From NCBI RefSeq assembly GCF_005877905.1, contig NZ_SWDV01000039.1:1-64000 (forward strand): a stretch of DNA of 64,000 bases, read 5' to 3'. The position numbers were made by a program, and so were the translations under genes. Origin of the DNA: Pseudomonas nicosulfuronedens. Its GTDB lineage: Bacteria; Pseudomonadota; Gammaproteobacteria; Pseudomonadales; Pseudomonadaceae. How positions within the stretch are numbered: the first letter of the stretch is position 1; each line of letters begins with the position of its first letter. Below the pieces are notes generated by a model. That model was not told the DNA's origin. It did not search any database and saw nothing but the letters and a program-made list of their open reading frames with translations. Positions 1 to 8,373 of this stretch are shown here, piece by piece.

Positions 1-1
1 T

Positions 2-598
2 CCAGTCATTCGCATGGCGATGCGTGTGCTGCTGGAAAAGGAAGGTCATGTCATCGTTGGTGAAACCGACAATGGCGTGGACGCGCTTTCGCTTGTCAAG
101 GACCTGATTCCCGACCTGGTCGTTCTGGATATCGGTATTCCCCGCCTTGATGGCCTGGAGGTGATCAGCCGTATTTCCGCCTTCGAGTTGCCGCTCAAGG
201 TGCTGGTGTTGACCGGGCAGAGCGCCTCGTTGTTCGCCATGCGCTGCATGCAGGCGGGGGCTTCAGGCTTTGTCTGCAAGCAAGGGGGGCTGTCCGAGCT
301 GATCAGTGCGGTCAATGCGGTGGTCGCCGGCTACAACTACTTCCCCAGTACGGCCGTGCGCCAGACGCGTCGCAATAACGGGCAGATGGATGATCAGGAA
401 CTCATCCAGCGGCTGTCCGATCGCGAGATGGCCGTGCTCCAGTACCTCGCGAACGGTTATTCGAACAAGGAAATCTCCGAACAGATGTTCATCAGCAACA
501 AGACGGTCAGCACCTACAAGACCCGCCTGCTGCTGAAGCTCAATGCCCATTCGCTGGTTGACTTGATCGAATTTGCCAAGCGGAACGCGCTGGTCTGA
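2..598 (+). CDS. rocA2: LuxR-type response regulator, RocA2-like (5' partial)
   Basis: DNA-binding response regulator of the NarL/BvgA type. The reading frame is open to the left edge and its first visible residues are PVIRMAMRV, which matches the end of the usual DDHPVIR receiver motif. The start codon and the acidic pocket therefore lie outside the window, and the internal ATG at 14 is not the true start. The phospho-acceptor is the Asp in LVVLDIGIP. The C-terminal GerE/LuxR helix-turn-helix runs from LSDREMAVLQ through NKTVSTYKTRLL. The gene sits 8 nt before a RocS-type hybrid kinase, as rocA2-rocS2 do in P. aeruginosa, where Roc systems control cup fimbriae and efflux genes. The RocA2 name rests on family likeness and this order, recalled rather than searched. 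It could be another BvgA/EvgA-type regulator. Confidence 0.85.
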   Translation, partial: PVIRMAMRVLLEKEGHVIVGETDNGVDALSLVKDLIPDLVVLDIGIPRLDGLEVISRISAFELPLKVLVLTGQSASLFAMRCMQAGASGFVCKQGGLSELISAVNAVVAGYNYFPSTAVRQTRRNNGQMDDQELIQRLSDREMAVLQYLANGYSNKEISEQMFISNKTVSTYKTRLLLKLNAHSLVDLIEFAKRNALV

Positions 599-606
599 GG
601 TGTTGG

Positions 607-3600
607 ATGTGCCGCTTCCGCTTTTTCGTCAGTGTGTTGCTACTCATCTGCTGCGGATGGGTGATGGCGGAGCAGCACGATTGGGCCTCGATCAACCTGC
701 TGGCTCGTTCGGCCGACGAGCCAGTCAGGGTGCAACTTAGCGATTCCAACTGGCAATGGCTAAGAGACAAACGCGTGCTGCGCGTGGGCGTGACCGCGCC
801 GGATTACGCCCCGTTTGATATCACCGGCAGCGGCACTGACCTTGAAGGCATCACCGCCGATGTCGTCGGAATCATTGCCGACTCGCTCAATGTTCGAGTC
901 GAAGTACGACGTTACCCCGATCGAGATGCCGCCGTGGCTGCGTTGTTGCGCGGAGATATCGATCTATTGAGCCGTGCCACGGGATACGAGGCTGCACGGC
1001 CAGGCGTTGTACTCTCTGTACCGTACTTCTCCAATCAACCGGTCATCATCGGGCCGGCGAGCACGCGCCTGGAAAGCAGCGAGCAGTTCGTTGGCAAGCG
1101 CATTGCGGTAGTCAGTGACTACTACCCGGCAGGGGAGCGCGATAAATACCTCACGGGTTCCACGGTGCAAAGCTATCAGTCAGTGCGCCGGGCCTTGGAG
1201 GCGGTGGCTTTCGGTCAGGCAGACCTGTTCGTTGGCGATGCATTCAGTGCGCAGTACCTGATCAGCCAGGGATATCTGGCGAATCTGAAACTCCTCAACT
1301 TTGCCAGCTTCAATGGCCAGGGTTTCAGCTTTGCCTTGAATGCTTCTGACCGGACGTTGCTGGGGATCATCGACCGTACCCTGGCCTCCATTCCTCGGCA
1401 GGTCGAGACTACCATTCAGCGTCGCTGGAGTCCCGGCGGCAGCAGTCCCATCGCTGGCCAGCGGCTCATCCTGACGCCTCAGGAGCAGCGCTGGGTGGAC
1501 CGTCATCCGCGGCCGAGGGTCGTGATCGATCAGGCTTTGGCGCCCGTTTCCTTCTTCGATGCCCAGGGCCAGTTCCGAGGTATCACCGCCGACCTGCTTG
1601 AACTTATCCAGAGCCGCACCGGTGTTGAGTTCGATGTGCGCCCGCAGCCAAGCGTCACGGCGATGCTGGAGCAGGTACGTACGGGAAAAGCCGACGTTAT
1701 TGCCGCGCTTACACCGACTGCGCAGCGTGAGGAATGGCTGGGTTTCACACGCCCTTACATGACCGCGTCCTTCGTGGTCGTGGTGCCGGAAGGCAGTGAC
1801 TGGCTGCACAGCCTGGACGATCTCGACGGACACAGCGTCGCTGTTCCCCGAGGTTCCGTCATCGCGGACTTCATGCGTGCTCGCCATCCGCAGGTAAAAC
1901 TGTTGGAAGTCGAGAACAATATCGACGATCTCTCCATGATCAGTGAAGGGAAGGTGGACGCCGGCATTCACCTGCTGTCGTCTGCCAACTACCTGATCTC
2001 CCGCTATTACCCTGACCTCAGGATCGCTCTGGCCCTGGACCGTGAGCCCGGACAGTTCTCGCTGGCGGTGTCACAGGCAGACCCGGAACTGCTCAGCATT
2101 CTCAACAAGGCGCTACTGGCCATCTCGCCTGAGGATCTGAGCAATATCACGGCGCGTTGGTCGGCCAGCGCGGAAAGGCCGGACAGCATCTGGAAGGGCT
2201 ACCGCAAGCAATTCATCCAGCTCGCCTGGGCAGCAGCGTTGACGCTGCTTGTCGTGCTGCTGTGGAACGGGTGGTTGTGGCGCAAGATGCGTCGTCGTCG
2301 GGATTCGGAGAAAGAGCTCAGCTACCGTCTCGAATTCAAGCGTGCTTTGATCGATGGCATTCCTCAGCCTGTGGCAGTACGTGATCGTGATGGACGCCTG
2401 GTCACCTGCAATATCGGTTTCATCAAGGAGACCGGGATGCCTCGCGAGTCGGCAGACGGTTCACGGGTTGTCGACTGTCCCTGGTTGCAGGCAGCCGATG
2501 CGCAAGTGCTGCAGCAGATTCATCAACAGGCCATGGAGCAGGACTCAAAGGTGGCTTCCGACCTGATACTGCAGCTTCGAAGCGAGGTTCGGGAAATCTA
2601 TTACTGGGCTACGCCGTACCGTGGCCCGAGTGGGGATATCTCTGGTGTCGTGACGGGCTGGATCGATGTCACCGAACGTGAACGGCTGCACCACCAGTTG
2701 GAGGCTGCGAAGGAGCAGGCAGAGGAAGCCAACCGTGCGAAGAGCACTTTCCTCGCCACCATGAGCCATGAAATCCGCACACCGATGAACGCCGTGATCG
2801 GCATGTTGGAGTTGGCACTGACCCGCTCGGATCAGGGGCACTGGGAGCGAGAGCCGGTCGAAGTGGCCTACGATTCGGCTCGCTCCCTGTTGACGCTGAT
2901 CGGCGACATCCTGGACGTGGCCAAGATCGAGTCCGGACGTCTGACGCTGATGCCGGAGCGCGCCCACCTGCGCGAGTTGGTGGAGTCCGTTGCGCGCGTG
3001 TTCGATGGGCTGGCACGGCAAAAGTCCCTGGAGCTCAGGATGGAAATCGAGGCGGAGACCGCCTGCGATGTGTTGATCGATCCCCTGCGGTTCAAGCAGA
3101 TACTGTCGAACCTGGTCAGCAACGCCATCAAGTTCACGGACGCCGGCCAGGTGAGGATTCGCGTCTATGGCGAGCGTGTCGCCGGTGAGCGACTGGCGCT
3201 CGAGGTGAGTGTGCAGGACAGCGGGATCGGCATTTCCGAGGATGAACAGCGCCAGTTGTTCGAGCCTTTCAGTCAAGTTGCCCGGAGTGGTGCTGCCAGT
3301 CGAGGCGGCACGGGCCTGGGGCTCACCATCTGCCGTAAGCTGGCGGAGATGATGGGCGGGACTGTACGCATGGAAAGCCGGCCCGGCGAGGGCACCACGG
3401 TCACGGTGCGCCTGTTGCTGCAGACCTTGGAAAGCCTGCCCGAATGTGACGTTGGGCGGGCGGAGGTGGTCCCGAGGACTTCCCATTCGCTGAAGGTCCT
3501 GGTGGTCGATGACCATGTGGCCAACCGGTTGCTGTTGACCCAGCAACTGGAGCACCTGGGGCATCAGGTCGAGGTGGCCTCCGACGGCTCCCAGGCATTG

Positions 3601-4251
3601 CAGTTGTGGCATCCGGGGGATTTCGATCTGGTCATCACCGACTGCAATATGCCTGTGCTCAACGGCTATGGTCTCGCTCGGCGTATTCGCGATCTCGAGG
3701 AAGAGATGGAGGCTGAACACTGCGTGATCTTCGGGTTCACCGCCAACGCACAGCCCGACGAGATAGAGAACTGTCGGCGAGCTGGTATGGACGATTGCCT
3801 GTTCAAACCCATTGGCCTGGATAACCTGCGGGTAAGGTTGGACGCCGTACCGAAGATTTCAGTTACTCCTGACGACTCGGTTGCTGTGGAAGAAAAACAG
3901 GGTGACGAGTTCGATCTGAAGTCACTGAGGGAGATGACCGGCGGAAATCCTGGTCTGATCCGCCGCCTCCTGGAGGAGTTGCACAGCAGCAACCGGATCG
4001 ATATCGATCAGGTTCGCCCACTCTGGGAGGCAGGTGACTGGAAGCAACTGGCCGATCTGGCCCACCGCATGAAGGGGGCCGCACGCCTGGTCAATGCTGG
4101 CATGCTTCAGGACCTGTGCAGCAAGCTCGAAGGTGGCTGCAAGGACGGTCTCGACAGCAAGGAATTGCGCAACCGAGCGTTGGCCGTAGAGCAGGCGATG
4201 GCGACCTTGCAGGATGATCTGCTGCAGCAATTGCGCAAGCTGGCCGCCTAG
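607..4251 (+). CDS. rocS2: Hybrid sensor histidine kinase with two periplasmic binding domains, RocS2-like
   Basis: Unorthodox BvgS/EvgS/RocS-type sensor of 1214 aa. The order is: signal peptide (about residues 1-21, ending VMA), two tandem Venus-flytrap solute-binding domains (about 45-275 and 285-525), a membrane helix (about 539-558, rich in L/V/W), a PAS-like segment (about 575-690), a HisKA dimerisation domain with phospho-His near 721 (TMSHEIRTPMN), an HATPase (DSGIGIS, GGTGLGLTI), a receiver with Asp near 1012 (VITDCNMPVLNG) and a C-terminal HPt with His near 1153 (LAHRMKGAARL). All four phosphorelay stations look intact. GAGG lies 6 nt before the ATG. It is probably co-transcribed with the upstream regulator, its likely phosphotransfer partner. 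The periplasmic ligand cannot be read from the sequence. Confidence 0.9.
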   Translation: MCRFRFFVSVLLLICCGWVMAEQHDWASINLLARSADEPVRVQLSDSNWQWLRDKRVLRVGVTAPDYAPFDITGSGTDLEGITADVVGIIADSLNVRVEVRRYPDRDAAVAALLRGDIDLLSRATGYEAARPGVVLSVPYFSNQPVIIGPASTRLESSEQFVGKRIAVVSDYYPAGERDKYLTGSTVQSYQSVRRALEAVAFGQADLFVGDAFSAQYLISQGYLANLKLLNFASFNGQGFSFALNASDRTLLGIIDRTLASIPRQVETTIQRRWSPGGSSPIAGQRLILTPQEQRWVDRHPRPRVVIDQALAPVSFFDAQGQFRGITADLLELIQSRTGVEFDVRPQPSVTAMLEQVRTGKADVIAALTPTAQREEWLGFTRPYMTASFVVVVPEGSDWLHSLDDLDGHSVAVPRGSVIADFMRARHPQVKLLEVENNIDDLSMISEGKVDAGIHLLSSANYLISRYYPDLRIALALDREPGQFSLAVSQADPELLSILNKALLAISPEDLSNITARWSASAERPDSIWKGYRKQFIQLAWAAALTLLVVLLWNGWLWRKMRRRRDSEKELSYRLEFKRALIDGIPQPVAVRDRDGRLVTCNIGFIKETGMPRESADGSRVVDCPWLQAADAQVLQQIHQQAMEQDSKVASDLILQLRSEVREIYYWATPYRGPSGDISGVVTGWIDVTERERLHHQLEAAKEQAEEANRAKSTFLATMSHEIRTPMNAVIGMLELALTRSDQGHWEREPVEVAYDSARSLLTLIGDILDVAKIESGRLTLMPERAHLRELVESVARVFDGLARQKSLELRMEIEAETACDVLIDPLRFKQILSNLVSNAIKFTDAGQVRIRVYGERVAGERLALEVSVQDSGIGISEDEQRQLFEPFSQVARSGAASRGGTGLGLTICRKLAEMMGGTVRMESRPGEGTTVTVRLLLQTLESLPECDVGRAEVVPRTSHSLKVLVVDDHVANRLLLTQQLEHLGHQVEVASDGSQALQLWHPGDFDLVITDCNMPVLNGYGLARRIRDLEEEMEAEHCVIFGFTANAQPDEIENCRRAGMDDCLFKPIGLDNLRVRLDAVPKISVTPDDSVAVEEKQGDEFDLKSLREMTGGNPGLIRRLLEELHSSNRIDIDQVRPLWEAGDWKQLADLAHRMKGAARLVNAGMLQDLCSKLEGGCKDGLDSKELRNRALAVEQAMATLQDDLLQQLRKLAA

Positions 4252-4264
4252 CCTGCACGGCCGT

Positions 4265-5596
4265 TCAGCTCGGGCTGGAGCGGCCGGTCATTTCGCGCGC
4301 CATCTCGGTGGCATAGCTGTCGGTCATCCCGGCGATGAAGTCTGTTACGCGCAGGAAGGACCGATAGAGTGTCCAACTCGGGTCCGGCGCGTAGTGACTC
4401 AGCAAGTCGAGGATCCGCTGGTTCTTGAACGACGGCGAAGACTGGCGGTGCTGTTCCAGTACAGCGCCACAGAAGGAGTTCAGCAGGATTTCCAGGGTGG
4501 TATAGGCGCCGATCTCGTGCAGGGTCTTGCGCTTGTCCTGGAAGATCTTCTCCCTCGCCATCGCTTTGGCGCGTTGCACGCAGCGCTTGGCCGGGCCATG
4601 CATGTGTTCTACCAGGTCGCCTTGCAGGCTTCCCGCGAGCAGGGCCTTTTCCTGTTCGACGAAGGCACGAGCGGCGGCGTTGGTCAGGTGCTCGATGGCC
4701 TTGCCGCGCAGGATTGCCAGCTTGCGCCGGCGCGAGTCCTTCGGGCCGAGCTGGCGGTAGGTTTCCGGCAGGTCGTCGCCGACCAGGTCGAGCAGCAGCG
4801 CTTCGACTTCGCTGTAGTCCAACAGCTCCATTTCCACGCCGTCTTCCAGGTCGATCAGGCCGTAGCAGATGTCGTCCGCCGCCTCCATCAGGTAGACCAG
4901 CGGGTGACGTGCCCAACGCTCGTCTTCCAGTTGCGGCATGCCCAGTTTCTGGGTGATCTGCTCGAGCAGTGGAAGCTCGCTGCGGTAGCAGCCGAACTTG
5001 TGCTTCTTGTAGCCGAGGGAGTCGGCGTGGCGAGCCGTCCAGGGGTACTTCAGGTAAGTGCCGAGGGTGGCATAGGTCAGGCGCGTGCCGCCGTCGAACT
5101 GGTGGTACTCGAGCTGGGTGAGCACGCGAAAGCCCTGGGCGTTGCCTTCGAAGTGCAGAAAGTCGGAGCGTTCTTCCTCGCTCATGCCATCCAGCCAGCC
5201 GCGCCCGGCAGCCTGCTGAAACCAGTGGCGGATGGCGTCTTCGCCGGAGTGGCCAAAGGGCGGGTTGCCGATGTCGTGGGCGAGGCAGGCAGACTGCACG
5301 ATCACGCCCATGTCCGACGGATCGCACCATTCCGGCAGGCGGTCACGAATGATCTCGCCAACGCGCATGCCCAGTGAGCGGCCGACGCAGCCAACCTCCA
5401 GTGAATGGGTCAGGCGAGTATGAATGTGGTCATTGCTCGACACCGGGTGCACCTGGGTCTTGCGCCCCAGGCGGCGGAAGGCACCGGAGAAGATGATGCG
5501 GTCGTGGTCCTTGTGGAAGGCGCTGCGGCCGAGCTCGGCGCTGCTGTGCACCGGTTTGCCGAGGCGCTCCCGGGGGAGCAGGGTGTGCCAATCCAT
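4265..5596 (-). CDS. dgt: Deoxyguanosinetriphosphate triphosphohydrolase-like protein
   Basis: HD-domain dNTPase that hydrolyses dNTPs (classically dGTP) to the deoxynucleoside and triphosphate, affecting dNTP pools. The metal-binding HD signature is visible as THSLEV plus [16 protein letters not shown], and the N-terminal region has [24 protein letters not shown] choose the ATG at 5596 ([14 protein letters not shown]), giving 443 aa, the usual length in Pseudomonas. A longer frame to 5629 would need a TTG start and adds 11 unconserved residues. The gene converges on the RocS-like gene with only 13 bp between the stop codons, and I see no strong terminator hairpin in that gap. Confidence 0.93.
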   Translation of the reverse strand: MDWHTLLPRERLGKPVHSSAELGRSAFHKDHDRIIFSGAFRRLGRKTQVHPVSSNDHIHTRLTHSLEVGCVGRSLGMRVGEIIRDRLPEWCDPSDMGVIVQSACLAHDIGNPPFGHSGEDAIRHWFQQAAGRGWLDGMSEEERSDFLHFEGNAQGFRVLTQLEYHQFDGGTRLTYATLGTYLKYPWTARHADSLGYKKHKFGCYRSELPLLEQITQKLGMPQLEDERWARHPLVYLMEAADDICYGLIDLEDGVEMELLDYSEVEALLLDLVGDDLPETYRQLGPKDSRRRKLAILRGKAIEHLTNAAARAFVEQEKALLAGSLQGDLVEHMHGPAKRCVQRAKAMAREKIFQDKRKTLHEIGAYTTLEILLNSFCGAVLEQHRQSSPSFKNQRILDLLSHYAPDPSWTLYRSFLRVTDFIAGMTDSYATEMAREMTGRSSPS

Positions 5597-5665
5597 TCTT
5601 CTTTCCGCAATCGAGAGAGTTACCGGCAACGCTAGCTGTTCGCGCTGGCAATCTCAATCGCGGCG

Positions 5666-6841
5666 CTAGAGGCCTTCGGCGTCGATATCGATGAGCAGAA
5701 GACGTCGACCCTGGTCGATGAACTGGCCTGCCGTCATGCAGTACTGGTTGGTGGTGGCGTCGCGATAGGTGTTGGAGAGTGTCAGGCGGCGTTCTTCCCA
5801 GCCTTCGGCGAGCAACTGGTAGAAGTAGGGGCGCCAGGACCAGTTGTGTCCCAGGTAGCGACGGTTCTCCTTCCAGAACAGACCGTTCCATTCCAGGTTC
5901 GGCGAAGTCTGGGTGCCGTGGCGGTCGCACTGGTAGATGCGCAGCAGGCGGCTGAAGGATTCCGGCGCCGGCGGCAGGCTGCTGAGCATGGCGCCGCCTT
6001 CTGCCCAGGGGCGCAGCATGTTCATCAGTTCGGAGAGTTGCTGGCGCAGCTGGATGAGGTTGGAACGCTCCTGCAGCTTGCGACGCACATACTGGTCGCG
6101 GCGCAGGGCAAAGGCTTCGCGGAAGGCGTCGCTGGCAGGGAATTCCAGAGCTGGCTTGGCGAACAGAAAGCCCTGCACGTAGCGCGCGCCGCACTCCAGG
6201 GCGAAGTCCATCTCCTCCTCGGTTTCCACACCCTCGGCGATGATCCAGCAGCCGGTCTTCTCCGCCATCTGCGCCAGGGCTTTCACCACTTCACCGCTCG
6301 GGCCGCCGCGGGCGGCTTCCTGGAAAAGGCGCATGTCCAGCTTGAGGATGTCCGGCTGTAGCGCCAGTACGCGGTCCAGCTGCGAGTAGCCGGCACCGAA
6401 GTCGTCGATGGCGATCCGCGCGCCAGCTTCGCGGTAGCGCGCCACCACTTCCGGCAGGCGCTGATGGGCGCCGCCCAGTTCGGTGATTTCGAAGACCACG
6501 CGCTCCGGTGGTACGCCTTGCTGCTGCAGTTGCTTGAGGCTGGGCAGCGGTTGGTTCGGGCGCAGGCGGCTGATCCAGCGCGGCGAAATATTAAGGCTGA
6601 GGAACCAGTCCTTGGGTGCTTCGTGGATGCGAGCGAGGGCAGCGTCGCGGATCTGTCGGTCGAGACGGCGCAATTCGGCCAGGCCGACTCTTGGGTTGAA
6701 GAACAACGGGCCGACCGATTGCAGGTCGCCGTTTTCCTGGCGCAGCCGGCCCAGTGCTTCGACACCGGCGATCAGGCCGGTCGCGGTGTCGATGAAGGGC
6801 TGGAAGCAGGCGATGGGTTGCCCGTCGATCAAGGGACACAT
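5666..6841 (-). CDS. EAL-domain cyclic-di-GMP phosphodiesterase with C-terminal sensory-like domain
   Basis: Stand-alone EAL protein of 391 aa with no GGDEF domain or membrane segment. Residues about 5-235 carry the motifs expected of an active phosphodiesterase: VEALGRL, LSLNISP, VFEITELGG, IDDFGAGYSQ, ILKLD and AEGVETEEE. All metal- and substrate-binding positions I can identify are present. The remainder (about 245-391) resembles the PAS-like domain that follows EAL in the Bacillus YkuI family, so activity may be ligand-gated; that likeness is by eye. The ATG at 6841 has AAGG directly abutting it. A TTG three codons later (6832) is better spaced from that site and may be the real start. 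It lies downstream of dgt, close to the Roc2-like system. Confidence 0.85.
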   Translation of the reverse strand: MCPLIDGQPIACFQPFIDTATGLIAGVEALGRLRQENGDLQSVGPLFFNPRVGLAELRRLDRQIRDAALARIHEAPKDWFLSLNISPRWISRLRPNQPLPSLKQLQQQGVPPERVVFEITELGGAHQRLPEVVARYREAGARIAIDDFGAGYSQLDRVLALQPDILKLDMRLFQEAARGGPSGEVVKALAQMAEKTGCWIIAEGVETEEEMDFALECGARYVQGFLFAKPALEFPASDAFREAFALRRDQYVRRKLQERSNLIQLRQQLSELMNMLRPWAEGGAMLSSLPPAPESFSRLLRIYQCDRHGTQTSPNLEWNGLFWKENRRYLGHNWSWRPYFYQLLAEGWEERRLTLSNTYRDATTNQYCMTAGQFIDQGRRLLLIDIDAEGL

Positions 6842-6914
6842 CCTTAGTGGCGTGACAGGGAAGCGCTCAAGCGCAGCTCACTCTCACTTAGCAAGAATGT
6901 GGCCAGTCTAGACG

Positions 6915-7259
6915 TCAGAGGTGTGTCGAGGGAGCGGGAGGGTCCTGGGGCTCGGGCTTGCTGCGCATCTGCAGGATGATCGGGACGAGGGCGATGCCTA
7001 CGCGCAGCAGTCGTATCCAGCGGCGCTTGCGGCCGAACAGCAACGCCAGGGCTGCGGCGCCGCCGGCGCCCCAGAGCGGGAGACTGCCGCCCAGGCTGCC
7101 GCGTACGCTCTGGCCTACATTACGAGCCTGCTTCAGAGGTTGCAGCAACAATTCGCCCTCCTGGCGAATCTGCTGGCGCTGCATTTCCATGCGCAGGAGG
7201 ACGATAGCCTTGCGCAGTTCGGCTCGGGTCAGGTTGCGGGCATCGGGCATTTCGCTCAT
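6915..7259 (-). CDS. YqjK-like small protein, third gene of a YqjD-YqjE-YqjK-type operon
   Basis: Protein of 114 aa with a charged coiled-coil-like N-terminus (about residues 10-45, rich in E, Q and R), then a Gly/Ala/Leu segment (about 58-76) and a second hydrophobic stretch (about 83-97) that could be weak membrane helices, and a Pro-rich tail. Its start ATG overlaps the stop of the preceding gene by 4 nt (ATGA), so the two are translationally coupled. The position after a DUF883 protein and a holin-superfamily protein matches the yqjD-yqjE-yqjK order of enterobacteria. The family is poorly characterised and linked to envelope and stationary-phase stress. A longer upstream reading frame exists but only overlaps the neighbouring gene. 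Confidence 0.75.
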   Translation of the reverse strand: MSEMPDARNLTRAELRKAIVLLRMEMQRQQIRQEGELLLQPLKQARNVGQSVRGSLGGSLPLWGAGGAAALALLFGRKRRWIRLLRVGIALVPIILQMRSKPEPQDPPAPSTHL

Positions 7260-7648
7260 GGCAACAGTCGCTCCCGGTCGCGGGCCAGTTCTTCGAGGGT
7301 GGCGCTGAACGGCGAGCTCTCGTCGCTGACCAGCATGTGCAAGCGCCAGGCGCAGAACAGGCTGCCGCCGACGTAGAAGAGGCAGAGCCCGATGGCGGCC
7401 TGCAGGCGGTAACTGTCCCAGAACAGGATCAGCACCAGCACCGACAGGGCGACTAGCAGCAGCAGGGCGAAGACCAGCGCGAGGCCGGCCATCAGCAGCA
7501 TCTGCACGGTGCGGGTCTTCTGCTCCTGCAACTCGATGCCGAGCAGTTCGACGTGCCCGTGCAGCAGGCCCAGAACCGCGGCGCCGAAGCGCCGCGGGGA
7601 AGGGGAGTTGGCCGAAGTCTTCGGCGCGGCGTCCATTCCGTCGCTCAT
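7256..7648 (-). CDS. YqjE-like phage-holin superfamily III membrane protein
   Basis: Inner-membrane protein of 130 aa. A short soluble N-terminus is followed by an amphipathic stretch (HVELLGIELQEQKTR) and two long hydrophobic helices at about 50-75 and 82-103, the layout of the YqjE/Actino_holin family. It starts 3 nt after the stop of the DUF883 gene and overlaps the next gene by 4 nt, so the three genes form one operon. The family name refers to the fold; nothing here suggests a phage origin. In E. coli the neighbouring paralogue YqjD binds ribosomes at the membrane in stationary phase, and the role of YqjE itself is unclear. Confidence 0.8.
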   Translation of the reverse strand: MSDGMDAAPKTSANSPSPRRFGAAVLGLLHGHVELLGIELQEQKTRTVQMLLMAGLALVFALLLLVALSVLVLILFWDSYRLQAAIGLCLFYVGGSLFCAWRLHMLVSDESSPFSATLEELARDRERLLP

Positions 7649-7651
7649 GGA

Positions 7652-7969
7652 TCAGCGCCGGCTGACCAGCAGGCCGAGCAGGAAGCCGACACCGGCGGCG
7701 ATACCCACGGCCTGCCATGGGTGATCGCCGACATAGTCTTCGGTGGCGTCCACGGCAGCTTTGCCCTGGTCGCGCACGGAGTCCTTGGTGGAATAGATGG
7801 CATCGCGGGCGCGCTTGAGGCTCTCATGGATCTGCGCGCGCATCTGGTCGGCTTCGGCGCCGGCCAGGTCGGCCGAGCTCTGCAGGAGTTTCTCGGTGTC
7901 GCTGACGAGGGCCTGGAATTCGGCCAGGAGTTCATCCTTGGCGGCGTTCACTGCGGTCTTGCGAGGCAT
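7652..7969 (-). CDS. DUF883 (ElaB/YqjD/YgaM) family membrane-anchored protein
   Basis: Protein of 105 aa with a long amphipathic helical region (about residues 5-75, heptad-like, rich in A, D, E and K) and one C-terminal membrane anchor (GIAAGVGFLLGLLVSRR), preceded by the family-typical DHPWQAVGIA. This is the ElaB/YqjD architecture; in E. coli these tail-anchored proteins associate with ribosomes in stationary phase. A good AAGGAG site lies 7 nt before the ATG. It is the first gene of the three-gene operon, and a sigma-E/AlgU-like promoter lies about 30 nt upstream (8004-8031), consistent with stress control. Confidence 0.88.
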   Translation of the reverse strand: MPRKTAVNAAKDELLAEFQALVSDTEKLLQSSADLAGAEADQMRAQIHESLKRARDAIYSTKDSVRDQGKAAVDATEDYVGDHPWQAVGIAAGVGFLLGLLVSRR

Positions 7970-8003
7970 GTGATGCTCCTTGTGCGGGTTGAGGTTCCTA
8001 GTT

Positions 8004-8031
8004 TTCGAGCCCCGGGGGCGGAAGAAAGTTT
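8004..8031 (-). promoter_or_regulatory. Candidate AlgU (sigma-E type) promoter of the DUF883 operon
   Basis: On the minus strand AAACTT (8031-8026) and TCGAA (8008-8004) are separated by 17 nt, close to the GAACTT-N16/17-TCNNA pattern of extracytoplasmic sigma promoters. The implied start is near 7998, giving a roughly 30-nt leader with a strong ribosome site. This is a pattern match only. Confidence 0.4.
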
Positions 8032-8098
8032 CTCATAAATTCGAGCTGGGGCCGCTCTCGTGTGCGAGTTGAAGCCTAGTCGCTGATGGTTTCACTGG

Positions 8099-8114
8099 TG
8101 GTATGCCGCTTGCA
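8099..8114 (+). promoter_or_regulatory. Candidate sigma-54 (RpoN) promoter upstream of ammonium transporter
   Basis: TGGTATGCCGCTTGCA matches the RpoN consensus TGGYAYR-N4-TTGCW. The invariant GG (8100-8101) and GC (8112-8113) are separated by exactly 10 nt. Transcription would begin near 8125. Ammonium transporters are commonly under RpoN/NtrC control, which makes the match more credible. Confidence 0.6.
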
Positions 8115-8373
8115 TTTCTCTGGTGCGCATGGAGAGCAGAGCGCCCCACGGCGGGGCGTTCCCGGTGCCTGAAGCGCTCGGGAATATGAGCTCAACTCAC
8201 TGAAAAACATAAGGAAGTACAAGAAATTGCGAAGCTGGTCGGATGGCTCGTGGGTCATTCTGGTTCAGCACTCGGCTCCTCCGTGGTGCGCCATTGCTTC
8301 AGCGTGGTGCGACGCAGGGTCGCCGCGAGCCGTTTTGGTGCTTTCCCCTTGACCTCCGGGGCTGCCTGTAGCG

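Larger units (their letters stand above)
7970..8373. other. 404-bp divergent intergenic region with two promoter candidates
   Basis: Non-coding spacer between the DUF883 operon and the ammonium transporter. It holds the AlgU-like promoter (minus strand) and a sigma-54 type promoter (8099-8114, plus strand). From 8115 to 8373 I see no convincing gene, so the transporter would have a leader of about 250 nt. No clear NtrC palindrome was found by eye upstream of the sigma-54 site. Confidence 0.6.

Noticed and set aside
14-598. ATG at 14 as true start of the response regulator
   Set aside because: The frame continues upstream with PVIR, part of the receiver motif; the gene is cut by the window edge.
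5597-5629. Upstream TTG start for dgt
   Set aside because: Adds 11 unconserved residues; ATG 5596 gives the usual length.
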